Source: Paucibacter sp. TC2R-5
Lineage (GTDB): Bacteria > Pseudomonadota > Gammaproteobacteria > Burkholderiales > Burkholderiaceae_C
NCBI RefSeq assembly: GCF_025717605.1
Contig: NZ_JAJIRQ010000005.1
Coordinates: 124,001 to 188,000, forward strand
Length of the DNA stretch: 64,000 nucleotides
Reading direction: 5' to 3'
Part shown: positions 47,527-57,159 of the stretch, piece by piece
Position numbering within the stretch: the first letter of the stretch is position 1
Layout of the letters: every line of letters begins with the position of its first letter
The notes under the pieces: generated by a model
The model's database searches: none
Seen by the model: only the letters and a program-made list of their open reading frames with translations
Told to the model about the DNA's origin: nothing
Made by a program: the position numbers and the translations under genes

Positions 47527-48660
47527 ATGTCTGTGAAACCTAACGCGAATGTTCATGCTTACGTCGGCAGCTACAGCCCCAATGGCCAAGGGTTGTACAG
47601 CTTTTCCCAAGATCCGATTGACGGCGCGCTGTGGCCCTTGGGTCTGCATGCCGGCCCGCCCAACCCGAGCTGGTTATGCCCGGCGGCCGACGGCACGCGG
47701 CTGTATGTTGCGAATGAGTTCGACGGCGCAGCCGGCGGCTGCGGCCAGCTGACGGCCTATGCGCGTGAGGGCAAGAGCGGGGCGCTCACCTTGAAGCAAA
47801 GCGTCAGTTCGGGCGGCGCCGCGCCGGCGCATCTCAGCCTGTCCTGTGATCAGCGTTTCGTTTTTGCGGCCAATTACGGCGGCGGTTCGGTTGCCGTGTT
47901 GCCGGTGGCGGCGGACGGCAGCTTGAACGAGCCCTTGACCGTCAGCCGCCATGCCGAGCTGTTCGGCGCCGCTTCAAGCGCGTCGCAGCCGGCGGCGCTG
48001 GCTGCGCCCGGCAGCTTTGCAATCAGCGGCCATGACGGCGGCCCGCATGCGCATATGGCTCAGCTCGACCCCAGTGGGCGCTTTTTGCTGGTCAGTGATC
48101 TGGGCCTGGACCTCATGATCAGCTGGCGCTTTGACGCGGCCAGCGGCCAGTTGACGGCGCCCCAAAGCTGGCGCGCGTCCAGCGGCGCCGGCCCGCGCCA
48201 CTTTGCCTTTCACCCGCAGTGTGCCGAGCTTTGCTATGTCTTGAACGAGGAAGCATCGACGCTGGCTTGCCTGCATTTCGACGCCCAGACGGGCCGGCTG
48301 AGCACGCTGGCGGAAGTCAGCAGTTTGCCGGAGGGCTTCAAGGGCAGCAGCTTCGCCTCGGACTTGCGCTTCAGCGCCGATGGGCGCTTCCTCTATTGCT
48401 TGAACCGCCTGCATGATTCGATCGCCATTTTTGCGCTCGCGCCGGATGGCTCGCTTGCCCTGAGGGGGCATGAATGGACGCGGGGCTCTTACCCGCGCAG
48501 CTTCGCCTTTGATCCTAGCGGGCGCTTTTTATACGTGTGCAATCAGCGCAGCGACCATCTGGCTGTCTTTGCGGTGCAGTCGGGCGATGGCGGGCTGGCT
48601 TTCACCGGCCAGTATGTGGCGGTCGGCAGCCCTGCGGCGATCTGCTTTGTGGCGGTTTGA
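47527..48660 (+). CDS. Lactonase-family beta-propeller protein
   Basis: A 377-residue seven-bladed propeller of the 6-phosphogluconolactonase (YbhE/Pgl) type. Repeated blade motifs include PSWLCPAADGTRLYVANE, GPHAHMAQLDPSGRFLLVSDLG and GPRHFAFHPQ. Proteins of this family hydrolyse 6-phosphogluconolactone in the pentose-phosphate route, but other lactones or isomerase roles are known. No signal peptide. It follows the NagX-like gene by 24 bases, so an operon is likely. Its stop abuts the stop of the converging membrane-protein gene. Confidence 0.88.
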   Translation: MSVKPNANVHAYVGSYSPNGQGLYSFSQDPIDGALWPLGLHAGPPNPSWLCPAADGTRLYVANEFDGAAGGCGQLTAYAREGKSGALTLKQSVSSGGAAPAHLSLSCDQRFVFAANYGGGSVAVLPVAADGSLNEPLTVSRHAELFGAASSASQPAALAAPGSFAISGHDGGPHAHMAQLDPSGRFLLVSDLGLDLMISWRFDAASGQLTAPQSWRASSGAGPRHFAFHPQCAELCYVLNEEASTLACLHFDAQTGRLSTLAEVSSLPEGFKGSSFASDLRFSADGRFLYCLNRLHDSIAIFALAPDGSLALRGHEWTRGSYPRSFAFDPSGRFLYVCNQRSDHLAVFAVQSGDGGLAFTGQYVAVGSPAAICFVAV

Positions 48661-49488
48661 TCAGGCCTGCTGCTCGGCCTTTGGCTGCACCACCGGCGCG
48701 TGCACCAGCGCAATGCTGAGCCAGACGGCCACGCTGAAGTAAGCCGTCATCCAGACCATCTCGCTTTGCCAGTCTTGCTGGCGGTGCGACACGGTCCAGC
48801 GCCCAGCGACGTCAGCGAACCCTTGCGTGACGCTGAGGTAGGCCCGGCCGCTCGCTTCATCGGCCAGCCAGCGCGACCAATACATGGGCACATCGACCAT
48901 GAACATAAACACCACATAGGCCACGCCGATCAAGCACCAAGCGGCCAGCAGCGGGCGCTGCTTGGTGGTCAAGCGTGGCCAGATCAAAGTCAGGCTGAGC
49001 ACCAGCAAGGCGGCACTCAAACCCCAGAGCGACTCCTCCACCACATGGCCGATGTTCGAGGTGGTCAGCACCGAGTACCAAGAGAAGGTCTCGGCCACGG
49101 CAATCATGGGTACGATGGCCAGCGCAGCCAGCTTGCCTGTCCGGCTCCCGGCATTGCTTGACACCTCGTGCAGGAGCAAGGCCCATTGCGCCACAAAGCA
49201 CAGTTCAGCGATGGTGGCCACCGACCGCCCCACCACCACGCTGGACAACCAGGTGTCCAGCAGGCACAGGCGCGGCACGTCGAACACCGGCAGCGCTGAG
49301 CGGAAGGCGCAACCCAGCACATAGCCGGCCGACAGCAGCAGTTGCAGGCGGCGCATCGAGTAGGCCTTGGGCGGCAACAATGCTTGCCGCTTGTGCAGTG
49401 CCAGCGAAGACATCATCCAAGCGGCGATATTGAACAAGGCCACGGCGCACAGCAGAGACCACCAAGTTGAAACGCTGATCGTCATCAT
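48661..49488 (-). CDS. Polytopic membrane protein, function unknown
   Basis: A 275-residue protein with about seven membrane helices; the start is chosen at the paired ATG (49488). The helices contain charged positions such as VEESLWG and VDVPMYWSRW. I do not recognise a named family. It converges tail-to-tail with the lactonase gene without any spacer. It has no obvious operon partner. Confidence 0.7.
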   Translation of the reverse strand: MMTISVSTWWSLLCAVALFNIAAWMMSSLALHKRQALLPPKAYSMRRLQLLLSAGYVLGCAFRSALPVFDVPRLCLLDTWLSSVVVGRSVATIAELCFVAQWALLLHEVSSNAGSRTGKLAALAIVPMIAVAETFSWYSVLTTSNIGHVVEESLWGLSAALLVLSLTLIWPRLTTKQRPLLAAWCLIGVAYVVFMFMVDVPMYWSRWLADEASGRAYLSVTQGFADVAGRWTVSHRQQDWQSEMVWMTAYFSVAVWLSIALVHAPVVQPKAEQQA

Positions 49489-49721
49489 GGCGTCATATTC
49501 GCACGCTAGTGCTTTGGCGCCAAGTGCCTTGACGCACTGTTTGCGATATTGGATGCCACCAAGATCAATCACTCGGCCCTATTCCGGCGAACCGGACATA
49601 TGCCGCTCTATCGCGGCCAATAGCAGGTCGAGGGAGCAGGGTTCCAGCGTGAGCTGTTACAGCCCCGGCCATGCAGGCTGGCATGTAGAAGTTTTTTGTC
49701 CAAGCGCAGCCTTGCCGAAAT

Positions 49722-50621
49722 TCAGTCGAGCGACTCCAATCCATCGCGTGCCGCCGCCAAGACCGCTTGAGTTAGCCTCTCCAACATGGGCAGTTGCTGG
49801 CGCGTGTATTGCCAATACAGCGGCAGCATCAAAGGCGCTTGCGGCAGCAAGGGCTGCAAGCGGCCCTCGGCCAGCGCTTGCGCGACCGAGCTGGCCGGGT
49901 TCATGCCCCAGCCCAGCCCGGCGACCGTGGCGTCCACAAAAGCTTGGGAGGAGGGCAGGCCATGAGTCGCTAGGGTCAGGTCTTGCCCGAGCTGTTGTTC
50001 GACCCAGCGCGCTTGCAAGCGGTCCTGCTGGCTGAAGCGCAGGCAGGGCGCCAGGCTCAAGGCCTGGGCCGTCACGCCGGCCGGGAAGTAACGCTTTACA
50101 AACGCAGGGCTGGCGGTGGCCAGGTAGCGCATGGCGCCCAGCGGCAGGCTGCGGCAGCCTTGCACGGGTTCGACCAGGTCCGTCACCGCCGCCAGCACCT
50201 CACCGCTGCGCAGGCGCTCGGCCGTATGGGCCTGATCCTCAATGCTCAAGTCCAGCAAGGCCGCTTCGCTGTCGGCAAAGGCGCTGGCGGCAGGTAAAAA
50301 CCAGGTCGCCAAGCTGTCGGCGTTGACGGCCAGACGCAGCGTCACGCGGCCAAGGCCGTCGGGTGCCAGCGCCGGCATTGCGCCGACGAGATCTTGCTCC
50401 AGCATGCCAACCTGCTCGACATGACGGCATAAATGCCGGCCCGCCTCGGTCGCCACGCAGGGCGAGCCGCGCACCACCAAGACCTGGCCCAAGCGTTCTT
50501 CCAGTAGCTTGACGCGTTGTGACACTGCCGAGGGCGACAGGTGCAAGGCGCGCGCTGCGCGCTCAAAGCTACCTTCGCGCACCACGGCCGCGATGGCGGC
50601 CAATAAGGAGTAGTCAAGCAT
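49722..50621 (-). CDS. argP: ArgP/LysG-type LysR regulator
   Basis: A 299-residue LysR-type regulator. The N-terminal winged helix MLDYSLLAAIAAVVREGSFE and AARALHLSPSAVSQRVKLLEERLG (split here) is of the ArgP/IciA type, followed by the effector-binding domain with FVDATVAGLGWGMNP. ArgP activates the arginine/lysine exporter gene in response to basic amino acids. The divergent neighbour is a LysE/ArgO-type exporter, 99 bases away, which is the classical arrangement. Confidence 0.92.
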   Translation of the reverse strand: MLDYSLLAAIAAVVREGSFERAARALHLSPSAVSQRVKLLEERLGQVLVVRGSPCVATEAGRHLCRHVEQVGMLEQDLVGAMPALAPDGLGRVTLRLAVNADSLATWFLPAASAFADSEAALLDLSIEDQAHTAERLRSGEVLAAVTDLVEPVQGCRSLPLGAMRYLATASPAFVKRYFPAGVTAQALSLAPCLRFSQQDRLQARWVEQQLGQDLTLATHGLPSSQAFVDATVAGLGWGMNPASSVAQALAEGRLQPLLPQAPLMLPLYWQYTRQQLPMLERLTQAVLAAARDGLESLD

Positions 50622-50720
50622 GAGGCTGTGCGGGCAAAGGGGAGTGGATTCAGCAGCGCTGATGCGGCATCAGCAAGTCTAACTGGCGCCCTCGGGGCAC
50701 TATCGGCGATGCTGCGCGGC

Positions 50721-51347
50721 ATGAATATCGACTCGACAGCTTTCAATAGCTACTCTCAGGGCCTGTTGTTGGGCGCCTCCTTGATCGTTGCCATCGGCGC
50801 GCAGAACGCTTTTGTGCTGCGCCAAGGCCTGCGGCGTGAGCATGTGACGGTCATCGTGCTGGCTTGCGGCTTGACCGATGCCTTGTTGATGGCGGCGGGC
50901 GTTTTCGGCCTGGCCGCCTTGATCAATGGCCAGCCCTTGCTGACCCGCTTGATCAGCTGGGCGGGCGCCCTGTTTCTGAGCTGCTATGGCGCGCGGGCGC
51001 TTTGGCGGGCGCGCCGGCCCGGCGCCGACCTGCATGCCGCGCAAGGCCCCAGCCTGAGCCTGCGTCAAGCCTTGCTGCAGTTGGCCGGCTTCACCTTGCT
51101 CAATCCGCATGTCTATCTGGACACGGTGATGCTGGTCGGCTCGGTCGGTGCGCAGCAGCCAACGGCCTTGCGCCTGGCCTTTATGGCCGGCGCAGCTAGC
51201 GGCAGCCTGCTCTGGTTTGCGCTGCTGGGCTTCGGCGCGCGCTGGCTGGCACCTTGGTTCGCGCGGCCACGCGCATGGCAGATCCTTGACGCCCTGATTG
51301 GCCTGACGATGTTGGCGCTGGCGGCGATGCTGATCTTTCAGACCTGA
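50721..51347 (+). CDS. argO: LysE/ArgO-type amino acid exporter
   Basis: A 208-residue exporter starting MNIDSTAFN at 50721 (another ATG at 50709 is possible). The LysE signature LLGASLIVAIGAQNAFVLRQG is followed by five or six helices and the conserved LLNPHVYLDTVML. It exports basic amino acids such as arginine or lysine. It is divergent from the ArgP-like regulator, which probably controls it. Confidence 0.92.
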   Translation: MNIDSTAFNSYSQGLLLGASLIVAIGAQNAFVLRQGLRREHVTVIVLACGLTDALLMAAGVFGLAALINGQPLLTRLISWAGALFLSCYGARALWRARRPGADLHAAQGPSLSLRQALLQLAGFTLLNPHVYLDTVMLVGSVGAQQPTALRLAFMAGAASGSLLWFALLGFGARWLAPWFARPRAWQILDALIGLTMLALAAMLIFQT

Positions 51348-51359
51348 GACACTGCCCGC

Positions 51360-52319
51360 ATGTGGACAGGAATTGTTTTTGCGCTCGCGGCCGGCTTGAT
51401 GTGGGGGCTGGTTTTTGTGGCTCCGCTGATGTTGGGAGACTACCCGCCCTTGATGCTGACCGTAGGTCGCTATTTGGCCTTTGGTTTGATTGCGCTGCCC
51501 TTGGGCCTGTTGGACCGCAGCCGCTTGGCCGAGCTGCGCCCGGTCGATTGGCTGCAGGCGCTCAAGCTCAGCCTGATCGGCAATTTCATCTACTACCTCT
51601 GCCTGTCCGCCGCAATTCAAATGGCGGGCGGGCCGCTGCCCACCGTCATCATCGGCACCTTGCCGGTGGTGATCGCCATCATCGCCAATCTGCGTAGTCA
51701 TCAGGCTCTACCCTGGCTCAAGCTGGCGCCTTCGCTGCTCTTGATCGCGGCCGGCATTGCGGCAGTCAATCAATCCGAGCTTGACGCGCTACTTCAGAGC
51801 CGGGACGCAGACCTGCACCATTACTTGCACCGTTACCTGCTGGGTGCCCTGCTGGCGGTGGCCGCCGTCGCTTGCTGGACCTGGTACCCGATCCGCAACG
51901 CCGATTGGCTCTTGGCCCACCCCCAGGCCAGCCCGCGCGCCTGGGCCACCGCGCAGGGCTTGATGACGCTGCCGGTGGCCTTAGGGGGCGTCTTGCTGCT
52001 GTACGGCGCGCAAGGCCTGGGCTGGCCCTTGTTGCCGGCCGGCTTCGAACTGCCGCTTGGGCCGCGTCCCTTGCCCTATCTCGGGCTGATGTTGGCGGTC
52101 GGCCTGTTTTCCTCCTGGTTGGGGACCTTGTGCTGGAACGAGGCCAGCCAGCGCCTGCCCACTTCCCTGGTGGGGCAGCTGATCGTGTTTGAGTCGCTGG
52201 CTGCGCTGGCCTATGCTTTCATGCTGCGCGGCCAGCTGCCGCCGCCTTTGACGCTGCTTGGGATTGCCTTCTTGTTGGCCGGGGTGGTGTGGGCCTTGCG
52301 GCGGCATCAAGCAAAGTAA
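51360..52319 (+). CDS. EamA-family (DMT) transporter
   Basis: A 319-residue membrane protein with ten helices in two EamA repeats (about 5-140 and 155-305), for example MWGLVFVAPLMLGDYPPLML and VGQLIVFESLAALAYAF. A drug/metabolite-type exporter of unknown substrate. It begins 12 bases after argO, so the two are likely cotranscribed and may both export amino-acid-like compounds. Confidence 0.88.
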   Translation: MWTGIVFALAAGLMWGLVFVAPLMLGDYPPLMLTVGRYLAFGLIALPLGLLDRSRLAELRPVDWLQALKLSLIGNFIYYLCLSAAIQMAGGPLPTVIIGTLPVVIAIIANLRSHQALPWLKLAPSLLLIAAGIAAVNQSELDALLQSRDADLHHYLHRYLLGALLAVAAVACWTWYPIRNADWLLAHPQASPRAWATAQGLMTLPVALGGVLLLYGAQGLGWPLLPAGFELPLGPRPLPYLGLMLAVGLFSSWLGTLCWNEASQRLPTSLVGQLIVFESLAALAYAFMLRGQLPPPLTLLGIAFLLAGVVWALRRHQAK

Positions 52320-52375
52320 TCCGCAGCCGTTACCATCAAGCCCCAACCAGGTAGCTCCGGGCCCATGCCCACACC

Positions 52376-54130
52376 ATGTACGCGAATTTTTTTGGCCTGA
52401 AGCAAGAGCCCTTCTCGATTGCCCCCGACCCGCGCTATCTCTATATGAGCGAGCGGCACCGGGAGGCTCTGGCTCATCTGCTGTACGGCCTGCGTGGCGG
52501 CGGCGGTTTTGTGTTGCTGACGGGTGAGATCGGCGCCGGCAAGACCACGGTTTGCCGTGCCTTCCTGGGGCAGATCCCGAAGCGCTGCAATGTCGCCTAC
52601 ATCTTCAACCCCAAGTTGTCGGTGGCCGAGCTGCTGCGCACCGTTTGCGAGGAGTACGGGATTCAGCACCGGCAGGCTCTGCCCGAGGACGGCTCCGCCT
52701 TGGTCTCGGTCAAGCCTTTTGTAGACGCCATCAACGAGTTTTTGCTCACCACCCATGCGGTCGGGCAGAACAATGTGTTGATCATCGACGAGGCGCAAAA
52801 CCTCTCGCCCGAGGTCTTGGAGCAGCTGCGCTTGCTGACCAATCTGGAGACCAACGAGCGCAAGCTCTTGCAGATCATCTTGATCGGCCAGCCCGAGCTG
52901 CGCGATATGTTGGCGGCGCCCGAGTTGGAGCAGTTGTCGCAGCGCGTGATCGCGCGCTTTCATTTACCGGCGCTGTCCGAGGCGGAAACCGAGCACTATG
53001 TGCGGCACCGCCTGGGCGTGGCCGGCTTCAGCGCCGCCTTGCCCTTCGAGCCCAAGGCACTGCAGCGCATCTACCAGCTGTCACGCGGCGTGCCCAGGCG
53101 TATCAATTTGCTGTGCGACCGCGCGCTGCTGGGCGCCTATTCGCAGGATCAGCGCAGCGTTGACCGCAAGACCGTGGACCGTGCCGCCGCCGAAGTCTTT
53201 GGCCCGCAGGACTTGAGCGCCAAGGCGCCCAGCGCAGGGCTGAAGCGCCTGCGCTGGACATTGGGCGGCGCCGGCCTGCTTGCGACCGCAATGATCTTTG
53301 CCTGGTTTGGCAAAGCTTCGTTTTTGCCGTCTAGCCTTCCAGGCAAGGGGCAGGCGGCCATGCCGCCCAAGGCAATGCCGGGTCAAGCGGCTCAAGCGGC
53401 AAAAGCGGCTCTTGCCGCCTCGGCCCCAATGAGCGGTGCTGCACAGCAGGTGCAAAAAATTGAGCTGACCGAAAGCCTGACCAGCAGCCTGGGTTTGCGC
53501 AGCGAAGCTCAAGCCTGGCAAGAGCTTGCGCGCAGTTGGCAACTTGAGGCCGCAGAAATCGAGCCCTGCCAAGCCTTGGCAAAGCAGCAGGTTTTTTGCT
53601 ATCGCAGCGGCGCCAGCCACAAGAGCGATAGCGACGGTGGACTGAGCCTCTTGCGCCTGCTCGACCGCCCCAGCATCCTGAGTCTGCGCGATGATGCCGG
53701 CAAAGCTTTTTACGTTGTCTTGACCAAGTTGGACGATCAGTACGCGACCGTGCGACTGGGGGAGCAGACCCAGCGCATCAGCCTGCCGAACTTGAGCACG
53801 CAATGGCGCGGAGAATTTGCCCTGCTATGGCGCGCTCCGCCCGGCTACCCGGCCAAGGACGGCGGTGGGGAATTACTGGCCTGGGTGAATACCCAATTGG
53901 CCAAGGTCTTTGGCGGCACGCCGGCCGCCGGACCTTTCCGCCTGGATGCGGCGATGCGAGCAAGGCTGGCAGCATTTCAACGCTCGCAAGGCTTGCGCAG
54001 CGACGGCCAACTAGGCCCCGTCACCTTGATGCTGCTCAGCCGTGTGGCGGCAAGCGGCGAAGCAGCCGGCTTGCCCGAGCCCCATCTGAAAGGCGGCAAG
54101 GCCTTGCAAACCGCCACTGCGGCACCGTAA
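52376..54130 (+). CDS. ExeA/GspA-like AAA ATPase with peptidoglycan-binding domain
   Basis: A 584-residue protein. The N-terminal ExeA-type AAA domain starts MYANFFGLKQEPFSIAPDPR, with Walker A GEIGAGKTT (about 46-54) and Walker B VLIIDEAQN (about 135-143). A single membrane helix (about 290-308) is followed by an A/P-rich linker. The periplasmic part ends in a PG_binding_1 domain (about 520-565; RSQGLRSDGQLGPVT). In type II secretion, GspA/ExeA with GspB helps build the secretin through the cell wall. The gspB-like gene follows 12 bases later. Confidence 0.93.
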   Translation: MYANFFGLKQEPFSIAPDPRYLYMSERHREALAHLLYGLRGGGGFVLLTGEIGAGKTTVCRAFLGQIPKRCNVAYIFNPKLSVAELLRTVCEEYGIQHRQALPEDGSALVSVKPFVDAINEFLLTTHAVGQNNVLIIDEAQNLSPEVLEQLRLLTNLETNERKLLQIILIGQPELRDMLAAPELEQLSQRVIARFHLPALSEAETEHYVRHRLGVAGFSAALPFEPKALQRIYQLSRGVPRRINLLCDRALLGAYSQDQRSVDRKTVDRAAAEVFGPQDLSAKAPSAGLKRLRWTLGGAGLLATAMIFAWFGKASFLPSSLPGKGQAAMPPKAMPGQAAQAAKAALAASAPMSGAAQQVQKIELTESLTSSLGLRSEAQAWQELARSWQLEAAEIEPCQALAKQQVFCYRSGASHKSDSDGGLSLLRLLDRPSILSLRDDAGKAFYVVLTKLDDQYATVRLGEQTQRISLPNLSTQWRGEFALLWRAPPGYPAKDGGGELLAWVNTQLAKVFGGTPAAGPFRLDAAMRARLAAFQRSQGLRSDGQLGPVTLMLLSRVAASGEAAGLPEPHLKGGKALQTATAAP

Positions 54131-54142
54131 GAAGAAAGCGCT

Positions 54143-54856
54143 ATGTCCTATATTCTTGACGCCTTGCGCAAAGCCGACTCCGAGCGGGAGCGCGGCAGCG
54201 TGCCTACCTTGCACAGCCATGCAGAACATGAGCATGCCGGCGGCAGGCCGGGCCGCTCCGGCACGGTAGCTGCTGATTGGCCGCCGGCCCTGCGCTGGGC
54301 TCTGGCCGCTGCTGCCGTGGTCTTGCTCTTGCTGCTGGGGGCTTGGGCTGCGCGCTGGGGGGCTGCGGATTCGGCGCCGGCCGGCTCGGTCGCAATCCCA
54401 CCCGCACCGGCGGCGACCCTGCCTCCGCCAGCCGCCATTGCCGCCAAACCCACGCTAGCAAGCCAAGCTCCCGCGCCGCTAACGCCTGTTTTGTTGGCAC
54501 CGCCGCCGGCGGCGGTCGAGCCTTTGCCGGCGGCCAAGCCGCTGGCCGGCGGCGCGCCAAGCAGCGCTGTGCAGGCACCTGCCATCAGCTCAAGCAGCCC
54601 AATTGCTCAGCCCAACCCAAGCGCCCCGGCCATCCTCAAGTTTGCTGATTTGCCCGACGCGACCCGCAAGGCGCTGCCCACAATTGCCACCAGCGGGGCG
54701 ATGTATTCCGACACGCCCGCCAACCGCATGCTGATCGTCAATGGCCAACTGCTGCACGAGGGCGAGCAGATCGCGCCCGAGCTGCTGCTGGAACGCATCG
54801 AGCTGAAGAGCGCCGTGCTGGTCTTCAAGGGTCAGCGTTTTAGGATCAGCTACTGA
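54143..54856 (+). CDS. gspB: GspB/ExeB-like general secretion pathway protein
   Basis: A 237-residue protein starting MSYILDALRKADSERERG, the hallmark of GspB. One membrane helix (about 50-66) is followed by a long A/P-rich periplasmic linker (about 75-165). The C-terminal T2SSB domain has MYSDTPANRMLIVNGQ and ends in FKGQRFRISY. It partners the upstream ExeA-like ATPase in secretin assembly. The rest of the type II secretion operon is not in this window. Confidence 0.93.
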   Translation: MSYILDALRKADSERERGSVPTLHSHAEHEHAGGRPGRSGTVAADWPPALRWALAAAAVVLLLLLGAWAARWGAADSAPAGSVAIPPAPAATLPPPAAIAAKPTLASQAPAPLTPVLLAPPPAAVEPLPAAKPLAGGAPSSAVQAPAISSSSPIAQPNPSAPAILKFADLPDATRKALPTIATSGAMYSDTPANRMLIVNGQLLHEGEQIAPELLLERIELKSAVLVFKGQRFRISY

Positions 54857-56521
54857 ATGAGCGCGCGCCAAGCTTTGTCAGCGCTGCTGCGCTCTTTCAC
54901 CGTCCTTGGCCTGCTGCTGGGCACGCTCTTTGTCGCGGCCTCTTTGACGCCCAGCCTGGTGCCGCGCCATCCTGCCGTGCAGGGCATGCTCAGCGGCCTG
55001 TGCTTTGCGGCCGGTTACGGCATCGGGGTGCTGGTGCAAGCCTTGTGGCGGCTGTTGCAACTGCCCGAGCCGCGCGCCGAAACCATGATCTGGCGGCGCG
55101 CGCCGGCGCTGCTGCTGTGCCTGGGGGCGATCAGTTATGGGCTGTGGCGCGCCAATGAATGGCAAAACCGCCTGCGCGCCCTGATGCAGCTGGCGCCGCA
55201 AGACAGCGCCGGCCCGTTCACGATCGCAGGCGTGGCGCTGCTGACCTTTGCCCTGCTCTTGCTGATTGGGCGCGCCTTTGACTGGGTCAAGCAGGGCATC
55301 GCAGCGCGCTTGAAGCGGCAGGTGCCAGGGCCGGTGGCCGTGTTGACGGCGCTGGGCCTGACCGCCTGGCTGTTTTATTCGATCGGCAATGGTGTGCTGG
55401 TGCGCGCCGGCATGCATGCTTTTGACGCGTCCTACCGGCGCCTGGATGCCTTGATCGAAGACGACAGCAGCCCGCGCCCCAGCGACCCGCTGAAGGTCGG
55501 CGCACCCGGCTCCTTGTTGAAATGGGAGGACTTAGGGCGGGCTGGCCGCCGCGTCATCGCCGCCGGGCCGGATCGCGCCGCGATCGCACAGATGACGGAC
55601 AGCAGCGCCGCGCAAGTCAAGGAACCACTGCGCGTTTACGTCGGCCTGAACTCGGCCGACACCGTCGAGGCGCGCGCGCAACTGGCGCTGGCCGAGCTCA
55701 AACGAATCGGCGCGTTTGAGCGCAGCAACCTGGTCATCGTCACGCCCACGGGCACCGGCTGGGTCGACCCCGAGAGCCAGACAGCGCTGGAGTATTTGCT
55801 GCGCGGCGATGTGGCCAGCGTGTCGGTGCAGTATTCCTATCTGGCCAGCTGGCTGGCCTTGCTGGCCGACCCCGAGCTGGGCCGCGACACCGCCCGCGCC
55901 ACCTTCACCGCCGTCTACGACCATTGGCGCAGTCTGCCGCGCGACAAACGCCCCAAGCTCTATCTGCACGGGCTGAGCCTGGGTAGCCTCAACTCCGACC
56001 TCTCGCATGACCTGCATCAGGTGATTGGCGACCCTTACGCCGGCGCCTTCTGGGCCGGGCCACCGTTCGCCAGTGAGACCTGGAACCTGGTCACCGCACA
56101 GCGCAAGGCCGGCACCCCGGCCTGGCTGCCCGAGTTCCGCGATGGCTCGGTGATTCGCTTTACCGCGCAGGTCAACCGATTGAATCAGGCGCCGGCCGCT
56201 TGGGGACCTTACCGGGTGATTTATTTGCAGTACGCGAGCGACGCGGTCAGCTTCTTCGACCCCGGCGCGCTGTGGCGCCGTCCGGCCTGGTTGCAAGCGC
56301 CGCTGGGGCCGGATGTGTCACCGGATTTTGTCTGGGTGCCAGTGGTGACGTTTTTGCAGCTGACGATTGACTTGATGCTCGCCACAACGCCGCCGCTGGG
56401 CTATGGCCATCTCTATGCTTTTGAGCATTATCTGGACGGCTGGGCCGGCCTGACCGACGCGCCCGGCTGGACGCCAGAGCAATTGCAGGCGCTCAAGAAC
56501 AAGATTGCGGCGCGGCGCTGA
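54857..56521 (+). CDS. Membrane-anchored alpha/beta hydrolase family protein (Abhydrolase_9)
   Basis: A 554-residue protein. The N-terminal half has five or so membrane helices (about 13-190). The C-terminal alpha/beta-hydrolase domain (about 250-540) has the nucleophile elbow HGLSLGSLNSD, where the serine is expected to be catalytic. It matches the two-part family of integral-membrane hydrolases of unknown substrate. The start codon directly follows the gspB stop (no gap), implying translational coupling, although no functional link is known. Confidence 0.87.
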   Translation: MSARQALSALLRSFTVLGLLLGTLFVAASLTPSLVPRHPAVQGMLSGLCFAAGYGIGVLVQALWRLLQLPEPRAETMIWRRAPALLLCLGAISYGLWRANEWQNRLRALMQLAPQDSAGPFTIAGVALLTFALLLLIGRAFDWVKQGIAARLKRQVPGPVAVLTALGLTAWLFYSIGNGVLVRAGMHAFDASYRRLDALIEDDSSPRPSDPLKVGAPGSLLKWEDLGRAGRRVIAAGPDRAAIAQMTDSSAAQVKEPLRVYVGLNSADTVEARAQLALAELKRIGAFERSNLVIVTPTGTGWVDPESQTALEYLLRGDVASVSVQYSYLASWLALLADPELGRDTARATFTAVYDHWRSLPRDKRPKLYLHGLSLGSLNSDLSHDLHQVIGDPYAGAFWAGPPFASETWNLVTAQRKAGTPAWLPEFRDGSVIRFTAQVNRLNQAPAAWGPYRVIYLQYASDAVSFFDPGALWRRPAWLQAPLGPDVSPDFVWVPVVTFLQLTIDLMLATTPPLGYGHLYAFEHYLDGWAGLTDAPGWTPEQLQALKNKIAARR

Positions 56522-56530
56522 TGCGCAGCG

Positions 56531-56884
56531 TTAAGGCTGACCCAGCGCGGGCGGCACGACGTCCTCGCTGCTCTGCCCGGTGCGGCTGCGAAACAAGGCG
56601 GTGCGCGCCAGCATGATGGTGGTGACCGGCACCGTCAGTGACAGGCAGATGATGATCAGCCACGCCTGCAGGGCCAGGCCTTGCTCCAGTGCCGAAAAAT
56701 AGAGGATGGTGGCCAAGGAGGCCGCCCAGCTCGCCAGCGTGAAGGCCAGCGCCGGCGGGTGCATGCGCATGAAAAAACTCTTGAAGCGCAGCACGCCAAT
56801 GGCTGCCGCCAAGGCGAAGCCGCCGCTGAGCAGGAGCAGCAAACCGACCGGTACTTCAATCCACCAAGGCAGGGCGTTGATCAT
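56531..56884 (-). CDS. mrpG: Mrp antiporter subunit G
   Basis: A 117-residue MnhG/PhaG-type protein with three helices; the signature is GVLRFKSFFMRMHPPAL. Last gene of the Mrp operon, overlapping mrpF by 4 bases. Part of a multi-subunit Na+(K+)/H+ antiporter. It converges with the hydrolase gene 9 bases away. Confidence 0.94.
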   Translation of the reverse strand: MINALPWWIEVPVGLLLLLSGGFALAAAIGVLRFKSFFMRMHPPALAFTLASWAASLATILYFSALEQGLALQAWLIIICLSLTVPVTTIMLARTALFRSRTGQSSEDVVPPALGQP

Positions 56885-57159
56885 TCGATCACCTCGCCGC
56901 GCAACAAGAACTTGGCCATGGCGGCGGAGCCTACAAAGCCGAACAGCGCGATCAGCAGCGCCGCTTCAAAATACATCGCGCTGCGGTAGTTGATGGCCAG
57001 CACCAGCATGATCAGCATGGCCAGGGTGCAGATCAAATCCAGCGCCAAGATCCTGTCCTGTGAAGCGGGCCCCCGAATCATGCGTACAAAACACAGCGCC
57101 ATGGCCGTCACATAACAGGCCAAAGCAACGGTGATGGCCAGGAACAAGAAGCCGCTCAT
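56881..57159 (-). CDS. mrpF: Mrp antiporter subunit F
   Basis: A 92-residue protein starting MSGFLFLAIT at 57159, with three helices and the typical RGPASQDRILALD segment. The frame extends far upstream as a shadow of mrpE/D, but the ATG overlaps the mrpE stop (57156-57159). Its own stop overlaps mrpG. Confidence 0.93.
   Translation of the reverse strand: MSGFLFLAITVALACYVTAMALCFVRMIRGPASQDRILALDLICTLAMLIMLVLAINYRSAMYFEAALLIALFGFVGSAAMAKFLLRGEVIE

Noticed and set aside
49573-49721. A gene in the gap between the membrane protein and argP
   Set aside because: No start-supported frame; nothing recognisable was found.
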